From Flavobacterium sp. ov086 (GTDB taxonomy: Bacteria > Bacteroidota > Bacteroidia > Flavobacteriales > Flavobacteriaceae), in contig NZ_FZNL01000001.1 of NCBI RefSeq assembly GCF_900187965.1, positions 372,001 to 436,000 of the forward strand: 64,000 nt of DNA. Reading direction: 5' to 3'. The notes beneath the pieces were generated by a model. It worked only from the letters and a program-made list of their open reading frames with translations. It had not been told where the DNA came from and ran no database searches. A program made the position numbers and the translations under genes. This document shows positions 25,530-33,971 of the stretch, piece by piece. The first letter of the stretch is position 1. Every line of letters begins with the position of its first letter.

Positions 25530-26783
25530 TTAGTCAACTAATTTTTTAAACAATACGCAAGCATTGTGTCCACCAAAACCAAAAGTGTTACTCATCGCAA
25601 CATTTACCTCTCTGTTTTGAGGCTTGTTTAGTGTAAGATTCAATGCTGGATCAATGTTTTCGTCAACTACTGTATGATTAATAGTTGGAGGAACAATACT
25701 GTGTTGCATTGCTAAAATAGAAGCAATTGCTTCAATAGCTCCGGCAGCACCTAGTAAATGTCCTGTCATTGATTTTGTAGAATTGATATTGATGTTTTTT
25801 GCATGTTCACCAAAAACAGCACTAATTGCTTTTAATTCGGCAACATCTCCTAATGGAGTAGAAGTTCCGTGAGTATTGATATGATCAACATCTTCAGGAT
25901 TCATTCCAGCATCTCTCAATGTATTTTTCATTACTGCAATAACACCAATTCCTTCCGGATGTGGAGCTGTTAAATGGTAAGCATCAGACGACATTCCGCC
26001 TCCACCAACTTCACAGTAAATTTTTGCACCTCTGGCTTTTGCATGTTCGTATTCTTCAAGAACCAAAGCTCCTGCTCCTTCTCCTAAAACGAAACCATCT
26101 CTGGTCGCATCAAAAGGTCTTGAAGCTGTTTCCGGACTTTCATTTCTTGTTGATAAAGCGTGCATAGAGTTAAAACCTCCCATACCAGCAATGGTAATAG
26201 CAGCTTCTGAACCACCTGATACAATAACATCACACATTCCTAAACGGATGTAGTTGAAAGCATCAATTAAAGCATTTGCAGAAGATGCACATGCAGAAAC
26301 AGTAGTATAATTTGGTCCCATATAACCATTACGCATAGAAATGTGTGCTGGTGCAATATCGGCAATCATTTTAGGGATAAAAAACGGATTGAATTTTGGT
26401 GTTCCGTCTCCTTTAGCATAATAAATAACTTCTTCCTGAAAAGTTTCTAATCCTCCAATTCCTGCTCCCCAGATAACACCAACTCTTGTTTTGTCAACAT
26501 TATCATTAGTAAGTCCAGCATCTTTAATAGCTTCATCACTTGCAGCAACTGCATATTGAGCGAATTTATCTAATCTACGAGATTCCTTGCGATCCATGTA
26601 ATCTTCAATGTTGAAGTTTTTTACTTCGCAGGCAAATTTCGTTTTATGCTTCTCTGTATCATAATACGTGATAGGAGCGGCTCCGCTAACCCCATTCACA
26701 AGTGCCTCCCAATAATCCTGGATATTATTCCCGATAGGAGTAAGAGCACCTAATCCTGTTACAACAACTCGCTTTAACGCCAT
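25530..26783 (-). CDS. fabF: 3-oxoacyl-ACP synthase II
   Basis: This elongating condensing enzyme of type II fatty-acid synthesis uses malonyl-ACP. The 417 residues contain the Cys nucleophile in TVSACASSANAL (about 164), His in NTHGTSTPLGD (about 304) and Lys/His in KSMTGHLLGAAGAIE (about 336-342), the complete Cys-His-His set. The C-terminal SNTFGFGGHNACVLF is typical. It lies downstream of acpP with a 243-bp hairpin-rich spacer. Confidence 0.97.
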   Translation of the reverse strand: MALKRVVVTGLGALTPIGNNIQDYWEALVNGVSGAAPITYYDTEKHKTKFACEVKNFNIEDYMDRKESRRLDKFAQYAVAASDEAIKDAGLTNDNVDKTRVGVIWGAGIGGLETFQEEVIYYAKGDGTPKFNPFFIPKMIADIAPAHISMRNGYMGPNYTTVSACASSANALIDAFNYIRLGMCDVIVSGGSEAAITIAGMGGFNSMHALSTRNESPETASRPFDATRDGFVLGEGAGALVLEEYEHAKARGAKIYCEVGGGGMSSDAYHLTAPHPEGIGVIAVMKNTLRDAGMNPEDVDHINTHGTSTPLGDVAELKAISAVFGEHAKNININSTKSMTGHLLGAAGAIEAIASILAMQHSIVPPTINHTVVDENIDPALNLTLNKPQNREVNVAMSNTFGFGGHNACVLFKKLVD

Positions 26784-26925
26784 AAATATGTATTTTGTAC
26801 TTTAAACAAATAAAACCCACGCTTTCTTAACTGTATTGTTTACTTAAGAGCCATGGGCATTACAATATAAATATATCTTTTTGATTGAAAATCAATCGAA
26901 ATTTAAAATTTTAAAAAAAATAATA

Positions 26926-27021
26926 ACACCCGATTCTTAAAAATTACAAGGATCAAAAGTCAAACTCCAATTTTGGAATTTGGAATTTCAAAAATTGGTA
27001 TTTTTAGAAATCGGGTGCGGT
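26926..27021. repeat. Long hairpin between acpP and fabF
   Basis: Outer arms (CACCCGATTCTTAAAAAT against ATTTTTAGAAATCGGGTG) enclose an inner inverted repeat (CCAATTTTGGAATTT with AATTTCAAAAATTGG). The inner sequence resembles the AATTCCAAATTCC-type intergenic elements also seen at 29110-29300. It may act as a partial terminator between acpP and fabF, allowing high acpP expression. Confidence 0.55.
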
Positions 27022-27025
27022 ATTA

Positions 27026-27262
27026 TTATTTTTTAGCTTCTTCGATATAAGAAATAGCTTGACCAACAGTAGCAATGTTTTCTGCTTGATCGTCTGGAAT
27101 TTGAATATCAAATTCTTTTTCGAATTCCATAATAAGCTCAACAGTGTCTAATGAGTCAGCTCCTAAATCATTAGTGAAGCTTGCTTCTGTTACAACTTCG
27201 TTTTCGTCAACACCTAATTTGTCTACGATAATCGCTTTTACTCTTGATGCAATGTCTGACAT
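27026..27262 (-). CDS. acpP: Acyl carrier protein
   Basis: This 78-residue acidic four-helix carrier protein has the phosphopantetheine attachment Ser37 in [15 protein letters not shown]. It carries acyl chains for fatty-acid synthesis. It is followed by fabF on the same strand and is divergent from purN. Confidence 0.97.
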   Translation of the reverse strand: MSDIASRVKAIIVDKLGVDENEVVTEASFTNDLGADSLDTVELIMEFEKEFDIQIPDDQAENIATVGQAISYIEEAKK

Positions 27263-27437
27263 AATCTTTAATTTTAGAATTTAATTTGTTGGCAAAAATA
27301 AAAAACTTTATTTTAAAACAACTATTTAGTTTATAAATGTAACACTAATTTATAAAATTAATTTCAAGAAAGACTTTTTAATACTATTTATTTTCGATTT
27401 TTATTCCGTTTTTTGCATTCTCAAACTAAATTCGATT

Positions 27438-28001
27438 ATGAAAAAAATTATTGTTTTTGCCTCAGGATCAGGAACTAATACTGAAAACATCATAAAATAT
27501 TTTGCAAAAACCAAAATCGCAAACGTCGTTTCGGTTTTTACCAATAATGCTTCGGCAAAAGTTATCGAAAGAGCAAAAAATCATCAAATTCCAGTTGAAA
27601 TCTTCTCAAAAACCGAACTTTTAGAACGAAATGTATTACAAAAAATACAGGAAATCGACCCGGATCTGATAGTTCTTGCTGGTTTCTTATTGAAATTTCC
27701 AGAAAATATAATCGAGAATTATCCTAATAAAATAATCAACATCCATCCGGCACTTTTACCCAATTATGGAGGCAAAGGAATGTATGGAATGCACATACAC
27801 AGAGCTATAGTAGAGAATAAAGAAAAAGAAACCGGAATTTCTATTCATTTTGTAAATGAAAATTATGACGAAGGCGGCATTATTTTTCAGAAAAGTGTAG
27901 CTCTAACAGCAGATGACACCGCAGAAACAGTGGCAGAAAAGATTCACGAACTGGAACAAAAATACTTTCCGGAAATTATTTCTAGATTATTGGAGGATTA
28001 G
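27438..28001 (+). CDS. purN: Phosphoribosylglycinamide formyltransferase
   Basis: This enzyme transfers a formyl group from 10-formyl-THF to GAR in purine synthesis. The 187 residues show FASGSGTNTENI (phosphate-binding, about 8-19), the catalytic Asn-His segment INIHPALLPNYGGKGMYG (about 100-118), and the Asp of FVNENYDEGGIIFQ (about 143). It is short but complete, as in other Bacteroidota. Confidence 0.95.
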   Translation: MKKIIVFASGSGTNTENIIKYFAKTKIANVVSVFTNNASAKVIERAKNHQIPVEIFSKTELLERNVLQKIQEIDPDLIVLAGFLLKFPENIIENYPNKIINIHPALLPNYGGKGMYGMHIHRAIVENKEKETGISIHFVNENYDEGGIIFQKSVALTADDTAETVAEKIHELEQKYFPEIISRLLED

Positions 28002-28145
28002 ATTTTAGATTTCTTAGACATAAGACTTCTTAGATTTAGATTATTTAAAATTAAAAGCTAAGAAGTCCGCAATATCAAATTCTAGGAAGTCCAAAAAACA
28101 AAAAAATCTAAGAAGTCTAACAATCTAAAATCTAAGAAGTCTAAA
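28002..28145. repeat. Intergenic cluster of AAGAAGTC repeats
   Basis: CTAAGAAGTC-type units (TCTAAGAAGTCTA, CTAAGAAGTCCG, TCTAGGAAGTCC) occur at least four times directly. The inverted form GACTTCTTAGA occurs near 28024. The direct and inverted units can form alternative hairpins in the purN-rnhA spacer. Confidence 0.6.
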
Positions 28146-28622
28146 ATGAATCACGAAGTACATATATATACTGATGGCGCTGCAAAAGGAAATCCCGGAA
28201 ATGGAGGTTATGGCGTAGTGATGGAATTGGTTGGAACTCCACATAAAAAAGAATTCTACGAAGGTTTCCGACTTACTACTAATAATAGAATGGAACTTCT
28301 TGCTGTAATTGTTGGTCTTGAAAAACTAAAAAAAACAAATATGAAGGTTTTAGTTGTTTCAGATTCTAAGTACGTAATTGATTCCGTAGTAAAAAAATGG
28401 GTTTTTGGCTGGGAGAAAAAAGGCTATATCGGCAAAAAAAACCCTGATTTATGGAAACGTTTTTTAATCATTTATCGCAAACACCAAGTCGATTTTAAAT
28501 GGATCAAAGGTCACAACAACCATCCTCAAAACGAACGTTGCGATGAATTGGCCGTTATGGCATCTATGCAGAAAAATCTTTCGGTTGATGTTTATTACGA
28601 AACCATCGGCTCAAAATCATAA
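28146..28622 (+). CDS. rnhA: Ribonuclease HI
   Basis: This enzyme degrades the RNA strand of RNA-DNA hybrids. The 158-residue protein shows all four acidic residues: D in IYTDGAAKGNPGNGG (about 10), E in NNRMELLAVIVGLE (about 49), D in VVSDSKYVIDS (about 72) and D in ERCDELAV (about 138). The handle region WEKKGYIGKKNPDLWKR is present. Confidence 0.96.
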   Translation: MNHEVHIYTDGAAKGNPGNGGYGVVMELVGTPHKKEFYEGFRLTTNNRMELLAVIVGLEKLKKTNMKVLVVSDSKYVIDSVVKKWVFGWEKKGYIGKKNPDLWKRFLIIYRKHQVDFKWIKGHNNHPQNERCDELAVMASMQKNLSVDVYYETIGSKS

Positions 28623-28626
28623 AAAA

Positions 28627-28660
28627 TGACGCGTCGAAAACAATTGTTCCCGACGCGTTA
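28627..28660. terminator. GC-rich hairpin after rnhA
   Basis: ACGCGTCG pairs with CGACGCGT around a 16-nt loop, 5 bp beyond the rnhA stop and 35 bp from the convergent DUF6249 stop. There is no U-run. It is a likely 3' end structure for both genes. Confidence 0.5.
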
Positions 28661-28694
28661 TAATCGCTATTAAAGGCACTAACTTAAACGATCT

Positions 28695-29042
28695 TTACTC
28701 TTTATCTAAATCTTTAGCTTTGCTAAATCCTGCCAATAAACCAATTCCCGCCATGATAAAAATGATTGATGGGTAAACTGCTGAATCTGACAATGAGGTA
28801 TAAGTTGTGATTAACAAGGCAACAAAAATACCTACTCCGCTTCCTATTAATAAAAATGCCAGATTTAAAACCAGAATTTTCCAAACCGGAGCGCCTTTTC
28901 CGCTTCCTTTTAAAAAGATACTCGCATCAACACCTTTTTCTATAAGTGCCAAACGCTCTCTATTTCTGGTTGAGTAAATAAGATAAACGATCCCGAAGAT
29001 CATTAGAAACATACTGATTGGTACTAAAATTTGTGGTCCCAT
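28695..29042 (-). CDS. DUF6249 membrane protein
   Basis: This 115-residue protein has three predicted membrane helices (about 5-25, 55-78, 85-105). The conserved loop after the first helix (RNRERLALIEKGVDASIF) is typical of DUF6249. Function is unknown. In flavobacteria it is regularly found divergent from or beside an ECF sigma/anti-sigma pair, as here, so it may belong to the same envelope-stress regulon. Confidence 0.82.
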   Translation of the reverse strand: MGPQILVPISMFLMIFGIVYLIYSTRNRERLALIEKGVDASIFLKGSGKGAPVWKILVLNLAFLLIGSGVGIFVALLITTYTSLSDSAVYPSIIFIMAGIGLLAGFSKAKDLDKE

Positions 29043-29347
29043 ATTTTTTTCTATTAATTGATTGATACTTCATATGACGACAGCTTTTAAATTGAGGTTA
29101 CACCTTTTTTAAAATAAATTCCAAAAACTTTAAAAAATCCCAATCCCGAAGCTTCGAGATAAATTCCAAATTCCAAAAAAACTACTGATTTTCAATTAAC
29201 TTTGATTTCTATATCTCGTCCATAATCTTTGTCAAAGTTTTAAACTTTTACAAAGATCTATCTATACTTATATAGATTGGAATTTGGAATCTAAAAAAAT
29301 TGGACTTTTCTTGTAACCTAAATAAAGTAACTGTCGTCCTATATAAT
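29043..29347. other. Divergent control region of DUF6249 and ECF sigma genes
   Basis: No gene is visible. The region holds AATTCCAAATTCC-type repeat fragments and, at 29227-29255, an imperfect palindrome: CTTTGTCAAAGTTT against AAACTTTTACAAAG, 14-bp arms with one mismatch. This is a candidate sigma or regulator target. Confidence 0.5.
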
Positions 29348-29932
29348 ATGAGTACAATAAGTGATCAACATTATATCGATAAAATTCTGCAGGGAGAAAC
29401 CAATGCGTTTGCCGTGCTGGTAGACCGTTATAAGGATATGATCTTTTCATTGGCTCTAAAAATGATTAAAAACAAAGAAGAAGCCGAAGAAGTTGCACAA
29501 GATACTTTTATCAAAATTTACAATTCGTTGAGCAAGTTTAAAGGTGATTCTAAATTTTCGACCTGGATTTACAAAATAGCTTACAATAGTTGTTTGGATA
29601 ATCTGAAGAAAAATAAAAAAGAAGACCTTAATATATCCATAGATGAATTTTCGTCACATTTGATTAAAACAATGGATAATGCTTTAAGTGCTTTAGAAGA
29701 TAAGGAACGAAAACAGACCATTCAGAATTGTTTGAATTTATTGCCAAGTGAAGAGAATTTCCTGCTGACTTTATTTTATTTTGAAGATCAGAGTTTAGAA
29801 GAAATTGGAAAAATAATGAGCATTACGGCAAACAATGTAAAAGTAAAATTATTTAGAAGCCGACAAAAATTAGCTGTAATTTTGAAAAAGCAATTAGAAC
29901 CAGAAACAATAGCGTGTTATGAAAGAGAGTGA
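29348..29932 (+). CDS. ECF-type RNA polymerase sigma factor
   Basis: I choose the ATG at 29348 (MSTISDQHYIDKILQGETNA); the upstream frame adds sequence unlike the family. The 194 residues include sigma region 2 (YKDMIFSLALKMIKNKEEAE, then VAQDTFIKIYNSL and FSTWIYKIAYNSCLDNLKK) and region 4 (LPSEENFLLTLFYFEDQSLE, then IGKIMSITANNVKVKLFRSR). It directs a stress or envelope regulon. The next gene overlaps it by 14 bp and looks like its anti-sigma factor. Confidence 0.92.
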   Translation: MSTISDQHYIDKILQGETNAFAVLVDRYKDMIFSLALKMIKNKEEAEEVAQDTFIKIYNSLSKFKGDSKFSTWIYKIAYNSCLDNLKKNKKEDLNISIDEFSSHLIKTMDNALSALEDKERKQTIQNCLNLLPSEENFLLTLFYFEDQSLEEIGKIMSITANNVKVKLFRSRQKLAVILKKQLEPETIACYERE

Positions 29933-30314
29933 TAAAAATATAGAAAAGCTTATTGATAAAATGATGTCCGAAAGTACTTTGGAATCACCATCTATTGACT
30001 TTACTTCAAAGATAATGTCTCAGGTTTTGGCTGCCGAAGAAAGAAAAATAAAAGCATACAAACCTTTAATTTCTAAAACAACCTGGATATTTATTGGTAT
30101 AACTTTAACTGCTTTGACTACTTATACTATTTATTCAAATAATGATATTTCTAATTTTGAAATAGCCAAAACATATTCAGATAAAGCTTCTGCACTATTT
30201 TCTGGAATTCATATTTCAAAAAATATATTGTATGCTCTTTTAGTAGTTCCGTTTATGGTTTTGATTCAAATTGGATTATTGAAGAATTATTTTGATAAGA
30301 AGTATGAATTGTAG
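29919..30314 (+). CDS. Putative anti-sigma membrane protein
   Basis: These 131 residues start inside the sigma gene (14-bp overlap, translational coupling). The N-terminal cytoplasmic part (about 1-45) is helical and charged. Two membrane helices follow (about 50-66 and 98-118), with a short C-terminal basic tail. No ZAS zinc motif (HxxxCxxC) is present. The pairing with an ECF sigma gene makes an anti-sigma role likely. RseP at 1727 could in principle act on such a protein, but no direct link is visible. Confidence 0.7.
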   Translation: MKESDKNIEKLIDKMMSESTLESPSIDFTSKIMSQVLAAEERKIKAYKPLISKTTWIFIGITLTALTTYTIYSNNDISNFEIAKTYSDKASALFSGIHISKNILYALLVVPFMVLIQIGLLKNYFDKKYEL

Positions 30315-30496
30315 TTTTTTCATTCCATTTATTCAACAAAAACATTCAAAGCTTTTTTTCAAAATAAATCTTGCATTTTAAATCCTAAAAACATATTTTA
30401 ATCTCTCAAAATATTGAAGTATAATTCTCTCATTTACAATAGTTTTAGCCCCGAAATCGATATTCTTTTTTTATGAAAATTTTGAGAACTTAAACC

Positions 30497-30528
30497 GTTG
30501 CAATATTGCAACTTATGAAGTATCTTTG
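30497..30528 (+). promoter_or_regulatory. pfkB-type kinase promoter with overlapping palindrome
   Basis: -33 TTG (30498-30500), 20 bp, -7 TATCTTTG (30521-30528). A perfect 16-bp palindrome GTTGCAATATTGCAAC (30497-30512) covers the -33 element. A bound dimer would block the promoter. Confidence 0.65.
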
Positions 30529-30551
30529 CACCCTAATTCGAAATTCGTAAA

Positions 30552-31475
30552 ATGAATAAATTATTGATTGTTGGAACAGTTGCTTTCGACGCGATTGAAA
30601 CTCCTTTCGGAAAAACAGATAAAATATTAGGTGGTGCTGCAACGTACATTGGTTTATCAGCGTCATTTTTTAACTTACAATCGGCCATTGTTTCTGTAGT
30701 TGGTGACGATTTTCCTCAAGAACATTTAGATCTTTTAACTTCAAAAAATATTGATATCTCTGGTATCGAAATTGTAAAAGGCGGAAAAACCTTTTTCTGG
30801 AGCGGTTTATACCACAACGATCTAAACTCTAGAGATACTCTTGTAACTGAACTAAACGTTTTGGCTGACTTTCAACCAAAAGTTCCTCAAAACTATAAAG
30901 ATTCTGATGTTGTGATGTTAGGAAACTTACATCCGTTAGTACAAAGCAGCGTTTTAGATCAAATGGAAAAGAAACCAAAATTAGTTGTTTTAGATACAAT
31001 GAACTTTTGGATGGATTGCGCTTTACCTGAATTATTAGACGTAATTAAACGTGTAGACGTTATTACAATTAACGACGAAGAAGCAAGACAACTTTCTGGA
31101 GAATATTCATTAGTAAAAGCTGCAAACAAAATCCAGGAATTGGGACCAAAATATGTGGTGATCAAAAAAGGAGAACATGGAGCACTTTTATTCCACAATA
31201 GAGAAGTGTTTTTTGCACCAGCTTTACCATTAGAAGATGTTTTTGATCCAACAGGAGCAGGAGACACTTTTGCAGGTGGTTTTTCAGGATTCATTGCACA
31301 AAGCGAAAACATCTCTTTTAATAACATGAAAAATGCAATTATTTACGGTTCAAATTTAGCTTCATTTTGTGTAGAGAAATTTGGAACCGAAAGGATGGAA
31401 ACATTAAGCAAAACAGAAGTAGCGATTCGATTACAACAATTTAAGTCGTTAACTCAGTTTGACATAGAAATATAA
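30552..31475 (+). CDS. PfkB-family carbohydrate/nucleoside kinase
   Basis: This 307-residue ribokinase-fold sugar or nucleoside kinase has the N-terminal LGGAATYIGLSASFF and the C-terminal ATP/anion-hole motif DPTGAGDTFAGGFSGF (catalytic Asp about residue 240). A VVIKKGEHGALLF strand lies before it. It sits just upstream of purF, and a purine-related substrate (nucleoside or ribose) is plausible but not shown. A short terminator-like hairpin separates the two genes. Confidence 0.85.
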   Translation: MNKLLIVGTVAFDAIETPFGKTDKILGGAATYIGLSASFFNLQSAIVSVVGDDFPQEHLDLLTSKNIDISGIEIVKGGKTFFWSGLYHNDLNSRDTLVTELNVLADFQPKVPQNYKDSDVVMLGNLHPLVQSSVLDQMEKKPKLVVLDTMNFWMDCALPELLDVIKRVDVITINDEEARQLSGEYSLVKAANKIQELGPKYVVIKKGEHGALLFHNREVFFAPALPLEDVFDPTGAGDTFAGGFSGFIAQSENISFNNMKNAIIYGSNLASFCVEKFGTERMETLSKTEVAIRLQQFKSLTQFDIEI

Positions 31476-31477
31476 TG

Positions 31478-31513
31478 CCCAAAAGCCTCGGATAATAACG
31501 GGGCTTTTTTATT
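31478..31513 (+). terminator. Terminator between PfkB kinase and purF
   Basis: AAGCCTCG pairs with CGGGGCTT around a short AT-rich loop, followed by six T residues. It starts directly after the kinase stop. Confidence 0.7.
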
Positions 31514-31557
31514 ACGTTAATACACACAACTTACAACAACACAAAATACAAAACACA

Positions 31558-33456
31558 ATGAGCGACGCTTTAAAACACGAATGTGGTATAGCCTTAGTTA
31601 GACTTCTTAAACCGCTTGAATATTACAAAGAAAAATACGGAACTGCTTTTTACGGGATACAAAAAATGTATCTAATGATGGAAAAGCAACACAACCGCGG
31701 ACAAGACGGAGCTGGTTTTGCAAGCATTAAGTTAGACGTTGAACCTGGACAACGCTACATTAGCAGGGTTCGTTCAAATCATTCGCAGCCAATACAAGAT
31801 GTTTTTAAGCAAATCAATGAGCGAATTAGTGAAGAATTAAAAGCAAAACCTGAAATTGGCGATGATGTTCAAAAAATAAAATCTGAGATACCATATGTTG
31901 GCGAATTGTTTTTAGGACACGTTCGTTACGGAACTTTTGGAAAAAACAGTATTGAAAGCGTACACCCATTTTTACGTCAAAGTAACTGGATGCACCGTAA
32001 TTTAATTTTGGCAGGTAACTTTAACATGACGAATGTTAAAGAGCTTTTCGAAAATTTAGTAGAACTTGGACAACATCCAAAAGAAATGGCGGACACTGTT
32101 ACCGTTATGGAAAAAATTGGACATTTCTTAGACAAAGAAGTAATGCAACTTTACCAGGATTGCAAACAAGAAGGTTATTCTAAAAGAGAAGCTTCTCCGG
32201 TAATTGCAGACCGATTGGATATTGCAAAAATATTAGCCCGCTCAGCAAAAAATCTTGATGGTGGATACGCCATGGCAGGATTATTAGGTCATGGAGATGC
32301 ATTTGTTTTTAGAGACCCTGCAGGAATTCGTCCGGCTTATTTCTATCAGGATGACGAAGTTGTCGTTGTAGCTTCTGAAAGACCTGTTATTCAAACTGTA
32401 TTTAATGTACCTTTTGAAAGTGTTCAGGAAATCGAACCAGGAAACGCTTTGATTATCAAGAAAAGTGGAAAAGTTTCGATGGAACAGATTTTGGAACCAA
32501 CTATTAAGAAAGCTTGTTCCTTTGAAAGAATCTATTTCTCTAGAGGAAGTGATGCTGAAATCTACCAAGAGCGTAAAAACTTAGGAAAATTAATTCTTCC
32601 TGCGGTTCTTGAATCAATTGACAGCGATACAGATAACACTGTTTTCTCTTATATCCCAAACACAGCCGAAACTTCATTTTATGGTTTAGTTGAAGCTGCT
32701 CAGGATTTCTTAAATCAGAGAAAAAACAATTATATTCTTGCCAACAGAAACACTCTTACTGCTGAAACTTTACAGGAATTATTAGCTGTAAAAATCCGTA
32801 CTGAGAAAGTTGCTATTAAAGATGCTAAACTTAGAACCTTTATTACTGAGGACAGCAGCCGTGATGATCTTGTTGCACACGTTTACGATGTTACTTATGG
32901 AGTAATCAAACCAACAGACAATCTTGTTATTATTGATGACAGTATTGTTCGTGGTACAACTCTTAAAATGAGTATTATTAAGATGATGGATCGTTTAAAA
33001 CCTAAACGCATCGTAATCGTTTCATCGGCACCACAAATTCGTTACCCTGATTGTTACGGAATTGATATGGCTAAACTTGAAGGTCTTGTTGCTTTTAGAG
33101 CAGCATTGGCTTTATTAAAAGAAAGAAACTTATATCACATTGTAGACGAAGTTTACGCAAAATGTAAAGCACAGGAAAACTATATTGATAGCGATGTTGT
33201 GAATTATGTTACTGCAATCTACGATCAGTTTACTCCTGAGGAAATTTCAGATAAAATTGCCGAAATGTTGAGTTCTCCCGAAATCAATGCCGAAGTAAAA
33301 ATCATTTTCCAAAAAGTAGAAGATTTACATGTAGCATGTCCTAAAAATTTAGGTGATTGGTACTTTACAGGTGACTACCCTACTCCGGGTGGAAATCGAG
33401 TTGTAAACAGAGCTTTCATGAATTTTTACGAAGGAAAAGACGCAAGAGCTTATTAA
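31558..33456 (+). CDS. purF: Amidophosphoribosyltransferase, long form
   Basis: The first committed step of purine synthesis: PRPP and glutamine to phosphoribosylamine. The nucleophilic Cys is at residue 9 (KHECGIALVRL), so an eight-residue propeptide must be cut off. The glutaminase domain continues with HNRGQDGAGFA and LGHVRYGTFGKNS. The PRPP-binding loop is VIIDDSIVRGTTLK (about 460-473). At 632 residues it is about 130 longer than the E. coli enzyme; the extra C-terminal part is usual in Bacteroidota. Confidence 0.93.
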   Translation: MSDALKHECGIALVRLLKPLEYYKEKYGTAFYGIQKMYLMMEKQHNRGQDGAGFASIKLDVEPGQRYISRVRSNHSQPIQDVFKQINERISEELKAKPEIGDDVQKIKSEIPYVGELFLGHVRYGTFGKNSIESVHPFLRQSNWMHRNLILAGNFNMTNVKELFENLVELGQHPKEMADTVTVMEKIGHFLDKEVMQLYQDCKQEGYSKREASPVIADRLDIAKILARSAKNLDGGYAMAGLLGHGDAFVFRDPAGIRPAYFYQDDEVVVVASERPVIQTVFNVPFESVQEIEPGNALIIKKSGKVSMEQILEPTIKKACSFERIYFSRGSDAEIYQERKNLGKLILPAVLESIDSDTDNTVFSYIPNTAETSFYGLVEAAQDFLNQRKNNYILANRNTLTAETLQELLAVKIRTEKVAIKDAKLRTFITEDSSRDDLVAHVYDVTYGVIKPTDNLVIIDDSIVRGTTLKMSIIKMMDRLKPKRIVIVSSAPQIRYPDCYGIDMAKLEGLVAFRAALALLKERNLYHIVDEVYAKCKAQENYIDSDVVNYVTAIYDQFTPEEISDKIAEMLSSPEINAEVKIIFQKVEDLHVACPKNLGDWYFTGDYPTPGGNRVVNRAFMNFYEGKDARAY

Positions 33457-33520
33457 AAATATATTAACAAAAGGTTAATTTGTGCATTTCATCGGTTTTT
33501 TTTGCCGTTCATCCTGTTTG

Positions 33521-33552
33521 TTTGGTAAAATTGAAAAGCTACAATACTTTTG
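33521..33552 (+). promoter_or_regulatory. Promoter of first small-RNA element
   Basis: -33 TTTG (33521-33524), 20 bp, -7 TACTTTTG (33545-33552), an exact consensus match. It predicts a start at about 33557-33560, exactly where the conserved element begins. Confidence 0.7.
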
Positions 33553-33555
33553 GAA

Positions 33556-33628
33556 GACCATAACATTAGTAGGTTAAGTTTATGGTAGATTTGGGGCAAA
33601 AAGGGTGGAAGTGATTCCACCTTTTTTA
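33556..33628 (+). ncRNA. Candidate small RNA, copy 1
   Basis: An element of about 72 nt. A 5' hairpin (CCATAAC with GTTTATGG and a 14-nt loop) is followed by a single-stranded linker TAGATTTGGGGCAAAAA. A rho-independent terminator follows (GGTGGAA-gtga-TTCCACC-TTTTTT). The first 45 nt are identical to copy 2. The terminator stems differ by a compensatory pair change, so the RNA structure is being maintained. It contains no ORF. I do not recognise the family with certainty. Confidence 0.65.
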
Positions 33629-33762
33629 TTGGAATAAACTCAAGTATTTCTACCACAAGAAATTATATTCCATTAATAAGAAAATACATTCCTTTAATCG
33701 GATATATTTGCCATTCGTCTAATAAATTTTTTTCATCAAAATAGCTGTCTTACATTTACTGA

Positions 33763-33833
33763 ACCATAACATTAGTAGGTTAAGTTTATGGTAGATTTGG
33801 GGCAAAAAAGGCGGAAGAGATTCCGCCTTTTTT
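33763..33833 (+). ncRNA. Candidate small RNA, copy 2
   Basis: The 45-nt core is identical to copy 1 (33764-33808). The terminator is GGCGGAA-gaga-TTCCGCC-TTTTTT, where T-A of copy 1 is replaced by C-G. Upstream is a weaker -7 box TACATTTA (33751-33758) without a clear -33. Independent terminators show that each copy is a separate transcript end. Confidence 0.62.
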
Positions 33834-33904
33834 ATTTTATGTTTAGAAGAAAGAGAATAGATAAAAGAATAAAGATTGTTGCGCATAGTAAAATATAACT
33901 ACAA

Positions 33905-33943
33905 AAAAAAAGACGGATAGCAATTAAGCCATCCGTCTTTTTT
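33905..33943. terminator. sodA terminator (bidirectional)
   Basis: AAAGACGGAT pairs with ATCCGTCTTT, with extended A and T runs, 29 bp beyond the sodA stop. Confidence 0.85.
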
Positions 33944-33971
33944 CTTTAATCTTTATTCTATTATCTCAAGA

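Larger units (their letters stand above)
33457..33971. other. Intergenic region with two small-RNA-like elements
   Basis: No protein gene is visible. The 515-bp region contains two copies of a structured element (listed separately), spaced 206 bp apart, and the sodA terminator. Confidence 0.7.
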
